Shown here: in pieces, positions 1-13,096 of the stretch
Layout of the letters: each line of letters opens with the position of its first letter
How positions within the stretch are numbered: position 1 is the first letter of the stretch
Source of the DNA: Prochlorococcus sp. AG-459-B06
GTDB taxonomy: Bacteria; Cyanobacteriota; Cyanobacteriia; PCC-6307; Cyanobiaceae
Assembly (NCBI GenBank): GCA_003209475.1
Contig: QCQY01000002.1
Span: 29,199 to 93,198 of the forward strand
Direction of reading: 5' to 3'
DNA length: 64,000 nt
The notes under the pieces: model-generated
Database searches by the model: none
What the model was told of the DNA's origin: nothing
What the model saw: only the letters and a program-made list of their open reading frames with translations
Position numbers and translations under genes: made by a program

Positions 1-512
1 AATTGCTTCATTTCATTTGGTGTTCCTGTCCAACAATGAAGAACACCATCAGGACATTTTCCTTTTTTAGAGAGATCACTACATATCTCAATCATTTCAT
101 TTGCAGCATCTCTGCAATGGATAATTACGGGCAATTGAAGTTCATAAGCTAACTCCAATTGCGGAATAAGTGCTTCAATCTGCTGAGTTTTATTTTCATT
201 TTTAAAAAAATCCAAGCCTAATTCCCCAATAGCTACAACTCGTCTATCTTCTAGAGCTGATTTTCTTAGAACAGATTTTGAACTTTGTTCCCATTTTTTT
301 GCTTCTAACGGATGCAGACCAACTGAATAGTAAATCTCATTAAATTCATCGGATATTTTTTTCAGCTTTGGAATTTCTGCTAATTCACAACAAGCATGAA
401 CTAATTTTTTTACACCTCTTGAACGCAATCTTAAAACAACATCTTCAAGATCTCTCTCAAAATTTTCAAATATTAAATGACAGTGAGAGTCTATGAGTTC
501 TATATCGCTCAT
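1..512 (-). CDS. tatD: TatD family deoxyribonuclease (3' part truncated by window edge)
   Basis: Minus-strand reading frame starting MSDIELIDSHCHLIFENFERDLEDV...; metal-dependent hydrolase motifs DSHCH, GLHP, GELGLDF, HCRDA; runs off the left edge. Confidence 0.88.
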   Translation of the reverse strand, partial: MSDIELIDSHCHLIFENFERDLEDVVLRLRSRGVKKLVHACCELAEIPKLKKISDEFNEIYYSVGLHPLEAKKWEQSSKSVLRKSALEDRRVVAIGELGLDFFKNENKTQQIEALIPQLELAYELQLPVIIHCRDAANEMIEICSDLSKKGKCPDGVLHCWTGTPNEMKQ

Positions 513-529
513 AATTATGATCTGTCTTT

Positions 530-823
530 TTACTTTGTGGTAAGAGTAGTTTTTACAAAATTGTTGATTTTCGATTTTTTATTAGCACCGTTGTTCTTGT
601 GAAGAACATTTTTTTTAACTGCTTTATCAATTAAGCTAAAAGCTTCATTAAGACTTGTTTTCACTAAATTTTTATTATCCTCATTAGGGGTTTTTTTATA
701 TTTTTCGCAGTTCTCTAAGGTTTTTTTGGTTAATGTCCTAACAGTAGATTTATATGACTTATTTATAAATCGATTTCTTTCGGCAATTTGTATTCTCTTT
801 TTTGCTGATTTGTTATTGGCCAC
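530..823 (-). CDS. rpsT: 30S ribosomal protein S20
   Basis: 97 aa basic protein MANNKSAKKRIQIAERNRFINKSYKSTVRT, typical S20. Confidence 0.95.
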   Translation of the reverse strand: MANNKSAKKRIQIAERNRFINKSYKSTVRTLTKKTLENCEKYKKTPNEDNKNLVKTSLNEAFSLIDKAVKKNVLHKNNGANKKSKINNFVKTTLTTK

Positions 824-944
824 AGAGGGTTCATAAATATAAGATACTTATCATAACAAATAAATCGTCTACTAATCAATCATATATAATTTAGAAGATA
901 TTAAATTGGGTTTTGAGCCTTTCTAATTTGAAAAAATTAATCAA

Positions 945-2231
945 ATGAAGATCATAAATAATAACAAAGAAGCTATTGAAGAATTAAAAAGGATTTCTAC
1001 TCGAACTAATTCAGGTAACAATAATAAGATAAATACAATTGTTGAAGAAATTCTTCAAGAGGTAAAAATTTCTGGAGATATAGCGGTAGAAAAATATACA
1101 AAAAAATTTGATGGTTTCGACCCTGACCCTATGCAAGTGAGTGCAGATCAAATAAAAAATGCATGGGATGAAATTGATAACAATTTGAAGCACTCACTTG
1201 TGGTAGCTCATAAAAGAATTCAAAAATTCCATGAAAAAGAAATTCCTCAATCTTTCACTATCAAAGGTGAATATGGTGATACTGTCCAAAGAAGATGGAG
1301 ACCAGTAAAAAATGCAGGTATTTATATTCCTGGAGGTAGAGCTGCTTATCCAAGTACAGTATTGATGAATGCTATACCTGCAAAAGTAGCAGGAGTAGAG
1401 GAAATTATAATGGTATCTCCTGGGAATAAAGAAGGGGAAATAAACAAAACTGTTTTAGCTGCAGCTCACTTATCAGGGATCAAAAAAGTATTTAGAATTG
1501 GAGGGGCTCAAGCAATTGGTGCTTTAGCATTTGGCACAAATCAAATCAATAAAGTTGATGTTATTTCAGGTCCAGGGAATATATATGTTACAACTGCGAA
1601 AAAACTCATTTATGGCTCTACAGGGATTGATTCTTTAGCTGGTCCAAGTGAAATATTAATCATTGCAGATGAAACAGCTCAAAGCACTCATATAGCATCT
1701 GACCTACTAGCGCAAGCAGAACATGATCCTTTAGCTTCATCAATACTTCTAACTACATCAAAGAACCAGGCAAAAGAAGTTTTAGAAGAACTTTATAAAA
1801 AAATAGATGATCATCCAAGAAAAGAAATTTGCATGCAATCAATAAAAAATTGGGGGTTAATTGTGATTTGCGAGAATTACGAATCATGTGTTGAGCTAAG
1901 CAATAACTTTGCCCCGGAACATCTACAAATTCTTACTATAGATTCAAAAAAAATTCTTGCAGGTATAGAGAATGCAGGAGCGATATTTTTAGGAAAATGG
2001 ACCCCAGAAGCTGTTGGAGATTATCTTGCTGGACCAAATCATACTTTACCTACGTCAGGAAATTCTAGATTTAGCGGTTCTTTGGGAGTTGAAACTTTTA
2101 TGAAAAATACTTCAATAATAGAATTTAATGAAGAAAGTTTAAAAGTTAATAGCCTTGATATTATTAATCTTGCTAAAAGTGAAGGCTTACATAGCCACGC
2201 TAACTCTATAGAAATAAGATTTGAAGATTAG
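945..2231 (+). CDS. hisD: Histidinol dehydrogenase
   Basis: [44 protein letters not shown] motifs. Confidence 0.97.
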   Translation: MKIINNNKEAIEELKRISTRTNSGNNNKINTIVEEILQEVKISGDIAVEKYTKKFDGFDPDPMQVSADQIKNAWDEIDNNLKHSLVVAHKRIQKFHEKEIPQSFTIKGEYGDTVQRRWRPVKNAGIYIPGGRAAYPSTVLMNAIPAKVAGVEEIIMVSPGNKEGEINKTVLAAAHLSGIKKVFRIGGAQAIGALAFGTNQINKVDVISGPGNIYVTTAKKLIYGSTGIDSLAGPSEILIIADETAQSTHIASDLLAQAEHDPLASSILLTTSKNQAKEVLEELYKKIDDHPRKEICMQSIKNWGLIVICENYESCVELSNNFAPEHLQILTIDSKKILAGIENAGAIFLGKWTPEAVGDYLAGPNHTLPTSGNSRFSGSLGVETFMKNTSIIEFNEESLKVNSLDIINLAKSEGLHSHANSIEIRFED

Positions 2232-2941
2232 CTAGCTCTTGAGGGTGAGTAAACCACTGGAACGTTGTCTTCAATTTTGCCAACTAATACTTTGTCTGTA
2301 AGATCAACAAATAATCCATTTTCCAGTACTCCTGGAATATTATTAATCTTCATTTCAATATCTTTTGGATTCTTAATACCATCATTAAATAATATATCTA
2401 GGATGAGGTTTCCTTGGTCAGTAACAATTGGGCCAGCTTTTTTAGTAGCCATTCTTAAAGAAGAACTGCCATTCATATCTGAAATAACTTCCTGAACTTG
2501 CTTCCAAGCACTCGGAAGAACTTCTACAGGTAAAGGGAAAGATTGATTTAGATTTTGTACAAGTTTTGTTTCATCAACAACAATCAACAATTGATTAGCT
2601 TTAGATGCCACTAACTTTTCTCTAACATGACATGCACCTCCTCCTTTTATTAATTGAAATCCTGGATCAACTTCATCTGCTCCATCAATAGCTAAATCAA
2701 TTTGAGATACAGAAGCTAATTCTATAAGCGGGATATCCAGTTCAAGCGCTAAAACTTCTGATTGAAAAGAAGTTGCAACACATCTTATATTTTGAAGTTT
2801 TCCAGAACGTATTTCGTCCGCAAGGCTTTTTATCATTAACGCAGCTGTTGATCCAGATCCTAATCCGAGAATCATGTCACTCTTTACTTCCCTTATTGCT
2901 GCATCAGCAACTACTTGTTTCATTTGAGTTTGTGAATCCAA
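2228..2941 (-). CDS. rpiA: Ribose-5-phosphate isomerase A
   Basis: [36 protein letters not shown] motifs. Confidence 0.97.
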   Translation of the reverse strand: MDSQTQMKQVVADAAIREVKSDMILGLGSGSTAALMIKSLADEIRSGKLQNIRCVATSFQSEVLALELDIPLIELASVSQIDLAIDGADEVDPGFQLIKGGGACHVREKLVASKANQLLIVVDETKLVQNLNQSFPLPVEVLPSAWKQVQEVISDMNGSSSLRMATKKAGPIVTDQGNLILDILFNDGIKNPKDIEMKINNIPGVLENGLFVDLTDKVLVGKIEDNVPVVYSPSRAS

Positions 2942-2988
2942 AATCTTTTTCTCTAATTGTTATAGATTATTAAATTTCAATGGGTGCT

Positions 2989-4119
<1,131 letters not shown>

Positions 4120-4277
4120 TTAATTAATAGTTTTTGAGTTTATTTAATAAATCTAATTGAAGAAAGAGATTATTGTTGTTTTTTTGTTTACATCCATAAA
4201 ATGCAAATTTTTAAATTTTTTTATAGAAAAACTTCTTAATGTGTGAAAATAAATTTTAAATAAATTTAAAAATAAAT

Positions 4278-4745
4278 TTGGATAAAGAAAACAAAAGTAA
4301 ACTAGAAGCTTTAATAAAAAAAGTTGCTAATGAGCGGGATCTAGAAATCTGCGGTTTAAATATACAAACTAATCAAAATCCAATAGTTGTTGAATTAACT
4401 ATAAGAAAAACTAATGGGGATGACATTTCCTTAGATGATTGTGCGCTATTTAATACCCCAGCATCTGACGAAATAGAAAAATCAAATCTTTTAAATTGTT
4501 CATATGTGTTAGAAATTAGTAGTCAAGGGGTCAGTGATGAACTAACCTCAGAAAGGGACTTCAAAACTTTTAAAGGTTTTCCAGTTAATGTTGAGTTAAA
4601 CCAAAAGAATTCAAAAATAAGATTTCTGAATGGTTTACTTTATGAAAAGTCTAAAGATTATTTAGCCATTAACATTAAAGGTAAGATTAAAAAAATCCCT
4701 TTTGATGAAGTACTAAAAGTTAGTCTTTGTACATTAAAAGATTAA
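4278..4745 (+). CDS. rimP: Ribosome maturation factor RimP (TTG start)
   Basis: Immediately upstream of nusA; RimP-like sequence (VSPGVSD-like [20 protein letters not shown]). Confidence 0.92.
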   Translation: MDKENKSKLEALIKKVANERDLEICGLNIQTNQNPIVVELTIRKTNGDDISLDDCALFNTPASDEIEKSNLLNCSYVLEISSQGVSDELTSERDFKTFKGFPVNVELNQKNSKIRFLNGLLYEKSKDYLAINIKGKIKKIPFDEVLKVSLCTLKD

Positions 4746-4779
4746 TTATTTTCAACCCTTATTCAATTTCCCATCATAG

Positions 4780-6183
4780 ATGGCATTAGTTATTCTCCCA
4801 GGTTTAAACAATCTCATTGAAGACATTAGTGAGGAAAAAAAGTTACCTCCTAATATCGTGGAATTAGCCTTACGCGAAGCTTTATTAAAAGGATACGAAA
4901 AATATAGAAAAACTTTTTACATTGGGGTTAACCAAGATCCATTTGATGAAGAATATTTCAGTAATTTTGATGTTGGACTAGATCTAGATGAAGAAGGTTA
5001 TAGGATATTATCGAGTAAAATAATTGTTGAAGAAGTTGAGAGCGAAGATCATCAAATATCTCTTGTAGAAGTTAAACAAGTAGCTGATGATGCTCAAATA
5101 GGTGACACAGTTGTTTTAGACGTTACTCCAGAAAAAGAGGATTTTGGGCGAATGGCTGCTTCAACAACAAAGCAAGTTTTAGCCCAAAAATTAAGAGATC
5201 AACAACGAAAAATGATCCAAGAAGAATTTGCGGATTTGGAAGATCCTGTTCTAACTGCAAGAGTTATAAGATTTGAAAGACAATCAGTCATTATGGGAGT
5301 TAGTTCGGGTATTGGTAGACCTGAAGTAGAGGCCGAACTTCCCAAGAGAGATCAATTACCAAATGATAATTATAGAGCAAATGCAACTTTCAAAGTATTT
5401 TTGAAGGAAGTTAGCGAAATTGCAAGAAAAGGGCCGCAACTTTTTGTAAGTAGAGCAAATGCTGGTTTAGTGGTTTATTTATTTGAGAATGAAGTCCCGG
5501 AAATTCAAGAAGGAACAGTGAAAATTGTTGCTGTTTCAAGAGAAGCCAACCCTCCTTCAAGAGCTGTTGGGCCAAGAACAAAAGTAGCTGTTGATAGTGT
5601 CGAAGAAGAAGTGGACCCTGTAGGTGCCTGTATTGGAGCTAGAGGAGCAAGAATTCAACAAGTAGTAAATGAATTAAGAGGAGAAAAAATTGATGTTATT
5701 AAATGGTCATCTAATCCAATACAGTATATTTTAAACTCTTTAAGTCCTGCGAAAGTCGATCAAGTAAGACTTGTAGACCCAGCAGGGCAACATGCGCACG
5801 TACTAGTTCCTCCTGATCAATTAAGTCTCGCAATTGGTAGAGAAGGTCAAAATGTAAGACTTGCCGCAAGATTGACTGGTTGGAAGATTGACGTTAAAAA
5901 CTCACATGAATACGATCAGGAAGCAGAAGATGCTGCAGTCTCTGAATTAATCATTCAAAGGGAAGATGAAGAGAATCTCCAGAGAGAAGCTGAACTAAGA
6001 TTAGAAGCAGAACAAGCTGAGCGTGCTGCAGAAGATGCAAGATTAAGAGAGCTTTATCCCCTTCCTGAAGATGAAGAAGAATATGGAGAGGAACAATACG
6101 AAGGAGAAGAATTCACAGATAATGATTCATTAGAGACTGTTCAAGATACTGAGATATCTGCAAAAGAGGAGAAAAAACGGTGA
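4780..6183 (+). CDS. nusA: Transcription termination/antitermination factor NusA
   Basis: S1/KH regions: DPVGACIGARGARIQQVVNELRGEKIDVIKW, LAIGREGQNVRLAARLTGWKIDV; acidic tail. Confidence 0.97.
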   Translation: MALVILPGLNNLIEDISEEKKLPPNIVELALREALLKGYEKYRKTFYIGVNQDPFDEEYFSNFDVGLDLDEEGYRILSSKIIVEEVESEDHQISLVEVKQVADDAQIGDTVVLDVTPEKEDFGRMAASTTKQVLAQKLRDQQRKMIQEEFADLEDPVLTARVIRFERQSVIMGVSSGIGRPEVEAELPKRDQLPNDNYRANATFKVFLKEVSEIARKGPQLFVSRANAGLVVYLFENEVPEIQEGTVKIVAVSREANPPSRAVGPRTKVAVDSVEEEVDPVGACIGARGARIQQVVNELRGEKIDVIKWSSNPIQYILNSLSPAKVDQVRLVDPAGQHAHVLVPPDQLSLAIGREGQNVRLAARLTGWKIDVKNSHEYDQEAEDAAVSELIIQREDEENLQREAELRLEAEQAERAAEDARLRELYPLPEDEEEYGEEQYEGEEFTDNDSLETVQDTEISAKEEKKR

Positions 6184-6452
6184 TACAACAAATCCCTGTT
6201 TTGCGTGTATGCATTTCATGTAGAAAAACATATGACCGGAAAGATCTTTTAAAGATTACCAAAGATTATAAGCAAGGCATCATGCTTCAAAAGGGAATGG
6301 GGAGATCAGCTTACATTTGCAAGTCAAAAAAATGCTACTCAGATTCCAAGATCAAAAAAAAGCTTCAAAAAGCTTTAAAAACATTTTTAGAACCTGAATT
6401 TGTTGAAATTTTTGAAAAAGAAATTACAAGCTACAATAACAATCCCCATTAA
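6180..6452 (+). CDS. YlxR family protein (DUF448), GTG start overlapping nusA stop
   Basis: 90 aa; RVCISCRKTYDRKDLLKITK, GRSAYICKSKKCYSDSKIKKKLQKAL; position between nusA and infB. Confidence 0.9.
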   Translation: MIQQIPVLRVCISCRKTYDRKDLLKITKDYKQGIMLQKGMGRSAYICKSKKCYSDSKIKKKLQKALKTFLEPEFVEIFEKEITSYNNNPH

Positions 6453-6460
6453 GGGAATAT

Positions 6461-6488
6461 AATTAAATTAAATTAAATTAAATTAAAT
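6461..6488. repeat. Short tandem repeat (AATTA)n between ylxR and infB
   Basis: aattaaattaaattaaattaaattaaat read directly. Confidence 0.9.
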
Positions 6489-6523
6489 CCTCTTCAATTT
6501 TAAAAGAGTACAAATCAGATTAA

Positions 6524-9500
6524 ATGACTATCAGCGATAAAATCAGAATTTATGAACTTTCCAGAGACTTAAATCTGGAAAATAAAGATATATTGGATGC
6601 CGCTCAAAAACTTTCAATTTCGGTAAAAAGCCACAGCAGTTCAATTAGTGCAGAGGAAGCAAAAAAAATAAAAAATCTTATTAATAAACAAAATTCAGAT
6701 AAAAAAATTCTTTCTATTAAGAAACCTTCGATTAAAAAAGAAAATTATAAACAAAACAAAGAAAATGAATCTTCAGTTATCTCTTCTATGAAAGGGAAAC
6801 CCCTTAAAGACAATTCAAACAAAAAGCCATTGTTGATTAAACCTCTTAATAAACCTGAGAGTCAAAAAATAATTTCAAATAAACCTACAAATCTCAATAA
6901 ACCCACAAATACCAACAGTTCACAATTTCGAGCAAATCTTACAAATACAAATATAAATATTAAATCTTCACAAAATTTAAACCAAGATAAAAAAACTTTC
7001 GACAATAACACAACACCACCTATCAATAGTCCGGCAAAACCACCTATTCAATTAATTGCAAAGCCTAAAAATATAAATAATAATGTTAAATCTAATGAAT
7101 CTTCCCAGAACATCTCAAGTGCAAGGGATAAAAGACGACTATCAAACAAACCTGATCAAAATACGAACAAACCTAAAACAAAAAATTTTAATAATAGAAT
7201 GAAAACCCCTGAGCTCGTAGGAGCTCCAATAAGAAGAGAAGATCCAAAAATAAATCCTAATAAACAAAATAATAATAAGCAAAACATTGCTTATAAACAA
7301 ACTGCCTCAAACAGACCTGGTTCTCCCAACAGACCTGGCATGCCCAATAGGCCTGGTTTAAGAAACAAACCTTCAGATCAAGGCAGGCCCGGCTCATTTA
7401 ATAGGCAAGGCAATCCCAATAGATCTGGTTCTCCCAATAGACCAGGCATGCCCAATAGGCCTGGTTTAAGAAACAAACCTTCAGATCAAGGCAGACCTGG
7501 CTCATTTAATAGGCAAGGCAATCCCAATAGACCTGGTTCTCCCAACAGACCTGGTATGCCCAATAGGCCTGGGTCTAGATTCAGTGGTCAAAAGTCATCT
7601 GGAATTAGAAAGCCAGTATCACCTAATGAACTCTTACAACTTCAAAAAACTAACAAATCTGATAGTGACCAAAAAATTATAAAGAATAACGAAAAACAAA
7701 ATATTGAGGCAACGAAACAGAAGGCAAAATCTCCGAATAATCGTCCACAAACTGCCCCTAATTCAAAAAAACCACCCCATAGAACATTTTCAAATAATTC
7801 TAAAAAACCTGGAAAGACAGACTGGGACGATAGCGCAAAACTTGAAGCATTAAGAAGCAAAAATCCCCAAAAACAAAGACAGAAAGTTCATATTATAGGT
7901 GAGAATGATGATTCATTAACATCTGAAACTAGTGGATATTCAGGCGAAAAAATTTCAATCTTATCAGCTAGTTTGGCACGTCCAAAGAAAGAAAAGTCTG
8001 ATGAATCCAAATCTCAAAAAACTATTAAACAATTTAAAAAGAAGAATAAAGAAACTACTAGGCAAAGACAGAAAAGAAGAGCTATGGAGTTAAAGGCTGC
8101 CAAAGAAGCCAAACAAGTAAGACCTGAAATGATAATCGTGCCCGAAGATAATTTAACAGTCCAAGAATTAGCCGATAAATTAAGTCTTGAAAGTTCTGAA
8201 ATTATCAAATCTCTTTTTTTTAAAGGAATAACTGCAACTGTTACTCAATCACTCGACTTAGCAACTATTGAAACAGTAGCAGAAGAATTTGGGGTACCTG
8301 TTTTGCAAGATGATATCCAAGAAGCTGCTGAAAAAACAGTTGATATGATTGAATCTGAAGATATTGATAATCTAATAAGAAGACCACCTGTTATTACAGT
8401 GATGGGTCATGTAGATCATGGCAAAACAAGTCTTTTAGATTCCATTAGAGAATCAAGAGTAGCTTCGGGGGAAGCAGGGGGCATCACTCAACACATAGGA
8501 GCTTATCAAGTTGAATTTAAACATGAATCTCAAAAGAAAAAATTAACTTTTCTTGATACCCCTGGTCATGAAGCCTTTACTGCAATGAGAGCAAGGGGTA
8601 CAAAGGTTACAGATGTAGCTGTTCTTGTAGTTGCTGCAGATGATGGTTGCAGACCTCAAACACTAGAAGCTATCAGTCACGCAAGAGCTGCAAAAGTACC
8701 AATTGTTGTTGCAATAAATAAAATTGACAAAGAAGGAGCATCTCCAGACAGAGTAAAGCAGGAACTATCAGAAAAAGATTTAATTGCTGAAGATTGGGGA
8801 GGAGATACAGTGATGGTTCCTGTAAGTGCTATCAAAAAACAAAATATTAATAAATTACTCGAGATGATTTTATTAGTTTCAGAAGTAGAAGATCTACAAG
8901 CTAACCCTTATAGATTTGCAAAAGGGACTGTTATTGAAGCCCACCTAGACAAAGCGAAAGGGCCTGTGGCTACTTTGTTAGTGCAAAATGGAACCTTGAA
9001 ATCTGGAGATGTTTTAGCTGCGGGTTCAGTCCTTGGAAAAATTAGAGCAATGGTTGATGAACATGGTAATAGAATCAAAGAAGCAGGGCCATCATTCCCA
9101 GTGGAAGCGCTAGGATTCAGTGAAGTTCCCACTGCAGGAGATGAATTCGAAGTCTACCCTGATGAGAAAACTGGTCGAGCCATTGTCGGAGAAAGGGCAA
9201 CAGATGCTAGAGCAACAAAATTAGCTCAGCAAATGGCCTCTAGAAGAGTCAGCTTATCATCCATATCAACTCAAGCAAATGATGGAGAACTAAAAGAGTT
9301 AAACTTGATTCTCAAGGCTGATGTTCAAGGTAGTGTTGAAGCGATATTAGGATCACTAGAACAATTGCCAAAAAATGAAGTTCAAGTCAGAGTACTCCTT
9401 TCTGCTCCTGGAGAAATAACTGAGACAGATATAGATCTCGCTGCTGCATCTGGGTCAGTAATCATTGGATTTAACACTTCAATGGCTTCTGGCGCGAAGA

Positions 9501-9907
9501 GAGCAGCTGATGCTAATGACGTTGATATAAGAGAATATGAAGTAATCTATAAACTCTTAGAAGATATTCAGTTGGCCATGGAAGGGCTACTTGAACCTGA
9601 TCTTGTCGAAGAATCATTAGGGCAAGCTGAAGTTAGAGCAACTTTCGCAGTCGGCAAAGGAGCAATTGCGGGCTGTTATATACAAACTGGCAAATTACAA
9701 AGGAATTGTTCTCTGAGAGTTATTAGATCAGGGAAAGTAATATTTGAGGGTAATTTAGACTCTCTTAAAAGAGCTAAAGATGATGTAAAAGAGGTAAATA
9801 CAGGATTTGAATGTGGAGTTGGCTGCGATAAATTCTCTTCATGGATTGAAGGAGATGTAATCGAAGCATTCAAATTTGTCACCAAAAAGAGAACCTTATC
9901 TCAATAA
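6524..9907 (+). CDS. infB: Translation initiation factor IF-2
   Basis: 1127 aa; GTPase motifs [25 protein letters not shown]; long low-complexity N-terminal region. Confidence 0.98.
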   Translation: MTISDKIRIYELSRDLNLENKDILDAAQKLSISVKSHSSSISAEEAKKIKNLINKQNSDKKILSIKKPSIKKENYKQNKENESSVISSMKGKPLKDNSNKKPLLIKPLNKPESQKIISNKPTNLNKPTNTNSSQFRANLTNTNINIKSSQNLNQDKKTFDNNTTPPINSPAKPPIQLIAKPKNINNNVKSNESSQNISSARDKRRLSNKPDQNTNKPKTKNFNNRMKTPELVGAPIRREDPKINPNKQNNNKQNIAYKQTASNRPGSPNRPGMPNRPGLRNKPSDQGRPGSFNRQGNPNRSGSPNRPGMPNRPGLRNKPSDQGRPGSFNRQGNPNRPGSPNRPGMPNRPGSRFSGQKSSGIRKPVSPNELLQLQKTNKSDSDQKIIKNNEKQNIEATKQKAKSPNNRPQTAPNSKKPPHRTFSNNSKKPGKTDWDDSAKLEALRSKNPQKQRQKVHIIGENDDSLTSETSGYSGEKISILSASLARPKKEKSDESKSQKTIKQFKKKNKETTRQRQKRRAMELKAAKEAKQVRPEMIIVPEDNLTVQELADKLSLESSEIIKSLFFKGITATVTQSLDLATIETVAEEFGVPVLQDDIQEAAEKTVDMIESEDIDNLIRRPPVITVMGHVDHGKTSLLDSIRESRVASGEAGGITQHIGAYQVEFKHESQKKKLTFLDTPGHEAFTAMRARGTKVTDVAVLVVAADDGCRPQTLEAISHARAAKVPIVVAINKIDKEGASPDRVKQELSEKDLIAEDWGGDTVMVPVSAIKKQNINKLLEMILLVSEVEDLQANPYRFAKGTVIEAHLDKAKGPVATLLVQNGTLKSGDVLAAGSVLGKIRAMVDEHGNRIKEAGPSFPVEALGFSEVPTAGDEFEVYPDEKTGRAIVGERATDARATKLAQQMASRRVSLSSISTQANDGELKELNLILKADVQGSVEAILGSLEQLPKNEVQVRVLLSAPGEITETDIDLAAASGSVIIGFNTSMASGAKRAADANDVDIREYEVIYKLLEDIQLAMEGLLEPDLVEESLGQAEVRATFAVGKGAIAGCYIQTGKLQRNCSLRVIRSGKVIFEGNLDSLKRAKDDVKEVNTGFECGVGCDKFSSWIEGDVIEAFKFVTKKRTLSQ
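7310..7573 (+). repeat. 108-bp in-frame tandem repeat (36 aa, [36 protein letters not shown]) within infB, two full copies plus a partial third
   Basis: Copies start at 7310, 7418 and (partial) 7526; near-identical at nucleotide level. Confidence 0.92.
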
Positions 9908-9923
9908 TTAAACATCGAGCTTA

Positions 9924-10172
9924 TTAGTCTTTATTTCTGTCATAGATTAATAAAGTAGGAAATATTACACAAGCACCCAACTGTATAAGAAGGTTATTTT
10001 GCTGTAATTCAGTTCCACTTGCAATTCTGGAAAGCATTATTAGAAGTCCCAAAAATGCAGAACCGCTAAAAGCTATCCACAATATTCTTCTCAATCCCTT
10101 GAATGGAGTTTGGGATTCCTTTAATAATTTCTTTTTCAATTCAGGATCTATTTTTGACATAAATTCTTTCAA
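9924..10172 (-). CDS. DUF3493-family small membrane protein
   Basis: 82 aa, LKKKLLKESQTPFKGLRRILWIAFSGSAFLGLLIMLSRI, two predicted TM segments. Confidence 0.75.
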   Translation of the reverse strand: MKEFMSKIDPELKKKLLKESQTPFKGLRRILWIAFSGSAFLGLLIMLSRIASGTELQQNNLLIQLGACVIFPTLLIYDRNKD

Positions 10173-10214
10173 TTATAAAATTAAGTCTATATGAAAAATT
10201 CAATATTTAATTTG

Positions 10215-10286
10215 GCCGATATAGCTTAGCGGTAGAGCAACTGTCTCGTAAACAGTAGGTCATTGGTTCGATTCCAATTATCGGCA
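10215..10286 (+). tRNA. tRNA-Thr (anticodon CGU)
   Basis: 72 nt cloverleaf GCCGATA...TATCGGC(A); anticodon arm ACTGT-CTCGTAA-ACAGT; T arm GGTTCGATTCC. Confidence 0.95.
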
Positions 10287-10304
10287 CTTACAAAGCAAAT
10301 TAAA

Positions 10305-11858
10305 ATGATTAATAAAATTTTAAAATTTAGATATCTTTTTAAATTATTTATTTTTATTCCCCTTATATTTTATTTTGGAAAAAGGAGTTATATTGCTTTT
10401 GATGAAGGTTTTTATGCTCTTCAAGCTAGATGGATATTAGAAAAAGGTAACTGGACAATTCCTCTTTGGTGGGATGTGTATGTTTTAGATAGAACAATAG
10501 GATTACAGTTTTTAATAGCAAAGTCACAAGAATTATTTGGAAGAAATATTTTTTCTGCATATCTACCAACAACAATCGCTTCAATATTGATGCTATTTAC
10601 AACTTATAAATTACATGAAGAATTATTTAATAAAAAATATGCAATTATATCTCCACTAATCCTCGCTACTACATATCTATGGTTTGACTACTCACACTTA
10701 GCCACTCAAGATATTATTTACTCATGTTTAGTAACTATTGGAGTATTAGCTTTAGTCAAAATAAAAAGTAAAAATAACAAATTCTATATTTTGCTTTTTG
10801 GAATTTGGATTGGTTTAGCTTTTATGATGAAAACTTTTTTAGTTTTTGTACCGTTATTATCACTCCTACCGTATATTTTTTTTAAAAAAAATTTTTTATT
10901 CATCAAATTCTTTTGGTTAGGACTACTAATTGGATTTATTCCTTTTTTATTCTGGACGTTTTCTATCAACCCTTATTTAGACAAAAATATTATTTTTTAC
11001 TTATTTGAAAAGTTTAACTTTCTATCAAGTAAAAATAATTTCACAAATCCGTTCTATTATTATTTCTGGAATGTACCCGTAACATTCCTGCCATGGAGTT
11101 TTTTCGCAATTATTGGCACAACATACAATATTTCTCAAAGTAAAGAGAATAAATATATACTTGCTATTTTCCCCTTGATTTTAGTAGCGACCCTTAGCTT
11201 TTTCTCTACAAAAACACCCTATTATACTCTACAAATTTCATCTATTTTTTCATTAAATACTTATGTAGGAATAAAGTATTTATTCAATTCTTATAGATAT
11301 AGTCGATTTTTCATATTTATGACTTCAAAAATAATTCCATTATTTATATTTGCTCTAACTTTCACATACTATTTTTACTTTAAAGATTCAATTAACTTTA
11401 ATACAAAGGAAAATACATATATAATTCTTGGATTATTATCTTTCGGCTTATCTTGGTCATTAATAAAACATAAAAATTCGTTCAAGGATATATTAATAAC
11501 TCTCATAATTGGGCCGTACTTATTCACTTCATTTATTTTGCAATCAGGTTTATTCACTGATAGATCTAGAGAACTAAGAGAGAAAATGGAATATGTTTCA
11601 TCCCTTGATTTAGTAAAAAATCAAACGATCATGGTTGATAAAAAAGGAATCAACAACTCTCAATCGCAATCAAAAATCATAAGGATTTCTTTATCAACGC
11701 CTAAATTAGGAGGAGGATTAGAAAGTATTAATCAGTTAAAAAAATCTGAATTAGCATGGACAACTGATCTTAAAACAATAAAAAATAATGTTGATTCTTA
11801 TGATGTGATATACGAAAATGATGTTTTAAATCCATGGAAATTAATATTAAAAAAATAA
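10305..11858 (+). CDS. ArnT/PMT-like polytopic membrane glycosyltransferase (GT-C fold)
   Basis: N-terminal DEGFYALQARWILEKGNWTIPLWW, many TM segments. The ORF-track start (10263) lies inside the tRNA; the in-frame ATG at 10305 (MINKILKF) is preferred. Confidence 0.82.
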   Translation: MINKILKFRYLFKLFIFIPLIFYFGKRSYIAFDEGFYALQARWILEKGNWTIPLWWDVYVLDRTIGLQFLIAKSQELFGRNIFSAYLPTTIASILMLFTTYKLHEELFNKKYAIISPLILATTYLWFDYSHLATQDIIYSCLVTIGVLALVKIKSKNNKFYILLFGIWIGLAFMMKTFLVFVPLLSLLPYIFFKKNFLFIKFFWLGLLIGFIPFLFWTFSINPYLDKNIIFYLFEKFNFLSSKNNFTNPFYYYFWNVPVTFLPWSFFAIIGTTYNISQSKENKYILAIFPLILVATLSFFSTKTPYYTLQISSIFSLNTYVGIKYLFNSYRYSRFFIFMTSKIIPLFIFALTFTYYFYFKDSINFNTKENTYIILGLLSFGLSWSLIKHKNSFKDILITLIIGPYLFTSFILQSGLFTDRSRELREKMEYVSSLDLVKNQTIMVDKKGINNSQSQSKIIRISLSTPKLGGGLESINQLKKSELAWTTDLKTIKNNVDSYDVIYENDVLNPWKLILKK

Positions 11859-11898
11859 ATAATCCATATATAATAAGTCTCATTTGTAATCTTTAATA

Positions 11899-12990
11899 AT
11901 GATTTCTGTTAATAGTTGGAATTTAACTAATAATAAACTTCATAAATTATTCAAAGACAATAACGAATTTATTTCTATTAAAGTTCGTGGCAATACTTGG
12001 GAGCCAATCACTAGATGGCTAAGATTAGATTCAAGAATTTTCAGAGAAACTACTAGCAAAGCAAGAATAACTTTATGTGATATCGAATCTCTAGCAGAAA
12101 TTTATAACTACAGATCAATTAGATGGAAAGCAAAAAAACTAACTCCCTTGACCACTAATGTAATTCCACAATCAATTAAAAATATTTTTCGAAAATTACC
12201 AATTATAAAACAACTCGCCTATGAACTCGAAATAGTTTTTTATAAATATAGTGAAAATATTTCTGAACATTTAATATCAATAGTAATTCCTGCAAGAAAT
12301 GAAGCTGGTAATAAAGAACTTTTAATTAATGCTTTAAATAAATTCAAAAATATACCCAATAAATTAGAAATCATATTTGTTGAAGGTAATAGCAATGATA
12401 GTACATTTGACATTTTGAAAGAATTAAAAGAAAATTTCTCAAATTTCTTTAAGATATATCTTTTAAAACAAACTTCTCAAGGGAAGAAAAATGCCGTCGT
12501 GGAGGGGTTTAATATCTCTTCAGGTGAGACCCTCGCCATAATTGATAGTGATTTTACTGTAGATATTGATGACAGTATTGCAGCAATTATGGAATCAACC
12601 AAAAATAAAAATATCCTAATTAATTGCGCCCGTACAACTTTTCCAATGGAAAAAGATGCGATGAGATGGGCAAATTATATAGGAAATAGACTTTTCGCAA
12701 TATTTCTATCAATAATCATAAATAAGCCTATATCAGATTCACTCTGTGGAACAAAAGTTTTTTCAAGAAAATTCTTTAAACTGATGAAACAAAACGGAAG
12801 TTGGGATTCAAAGTCTGACCCATTTGGAGACTTTACAATAATATTTGAAGCAGCCAATAATAACATCAAAATACTAAATTATCCTGTTAGATATTACGCT
12901 AGAAAATCTGGAGCACCAAATATATCTAGATGGATAGATGGGTTAAAACTTCTCAAAGTATGCTGGATTTATATGATTTCTGATATCTGA
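11899..12990 (+). CDS. Family 2 glycosyltransferase with extra N-terminal region
   Basis: SIVIPARNEAGNKELL, FVEGNSNDST, AIIDSDFTVD motifs typical of GT-A/DPM1-like GT2. Confidence 0.85.
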   Translation: MISVNSWNLTNNKLHKLFKDNNEFISIKVRGNTWEPITRWLRLDSRIFRETTSKARITLCDIESLAEIYNYRSIRWKAKKLTPLTTNVIPQSIKNIFRKLPIIKQLAYELEIVFYKYSENISEHLISIVIPARNEAGNKELLINALNKFKNIPNKLEIIFVEGNSNDSTFDILKELKENFSNFFKIYLLKQTSQGKKNAVVEGFNISSGETLAIIDSDFTVDIDDSIAAIMESTKNKNILINCARTTFPMEKDAMRWANYIGNRLFAIFLSIIINKPISDSLCGTKVFSRKFFKLMKQNGSWDSKSDPFGDFTIIFEAANNNIKILNYPVRYYARKSGAPNISRWIDGLKLLKVCWIYMISDI

Positions 12991-13096
12991 ATTAAATAAA
13001 ATTTTCGTGAGTATTTTCTTAGGATTTTTAATTTCTCCAAATTAGTAATAAAGTAGTTAGATTCTTAAATAAGACAAATTCATTAAATTTTATGAC

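Noticed and set aside
10263-10304. ORF-track start of the ArnT-like gene inside tRNA-Thr
   Set aside because: The first 14 codons lie in or just after the tRNA T arm and encode no family-like sequence; the ATG at 10305 is a better start.
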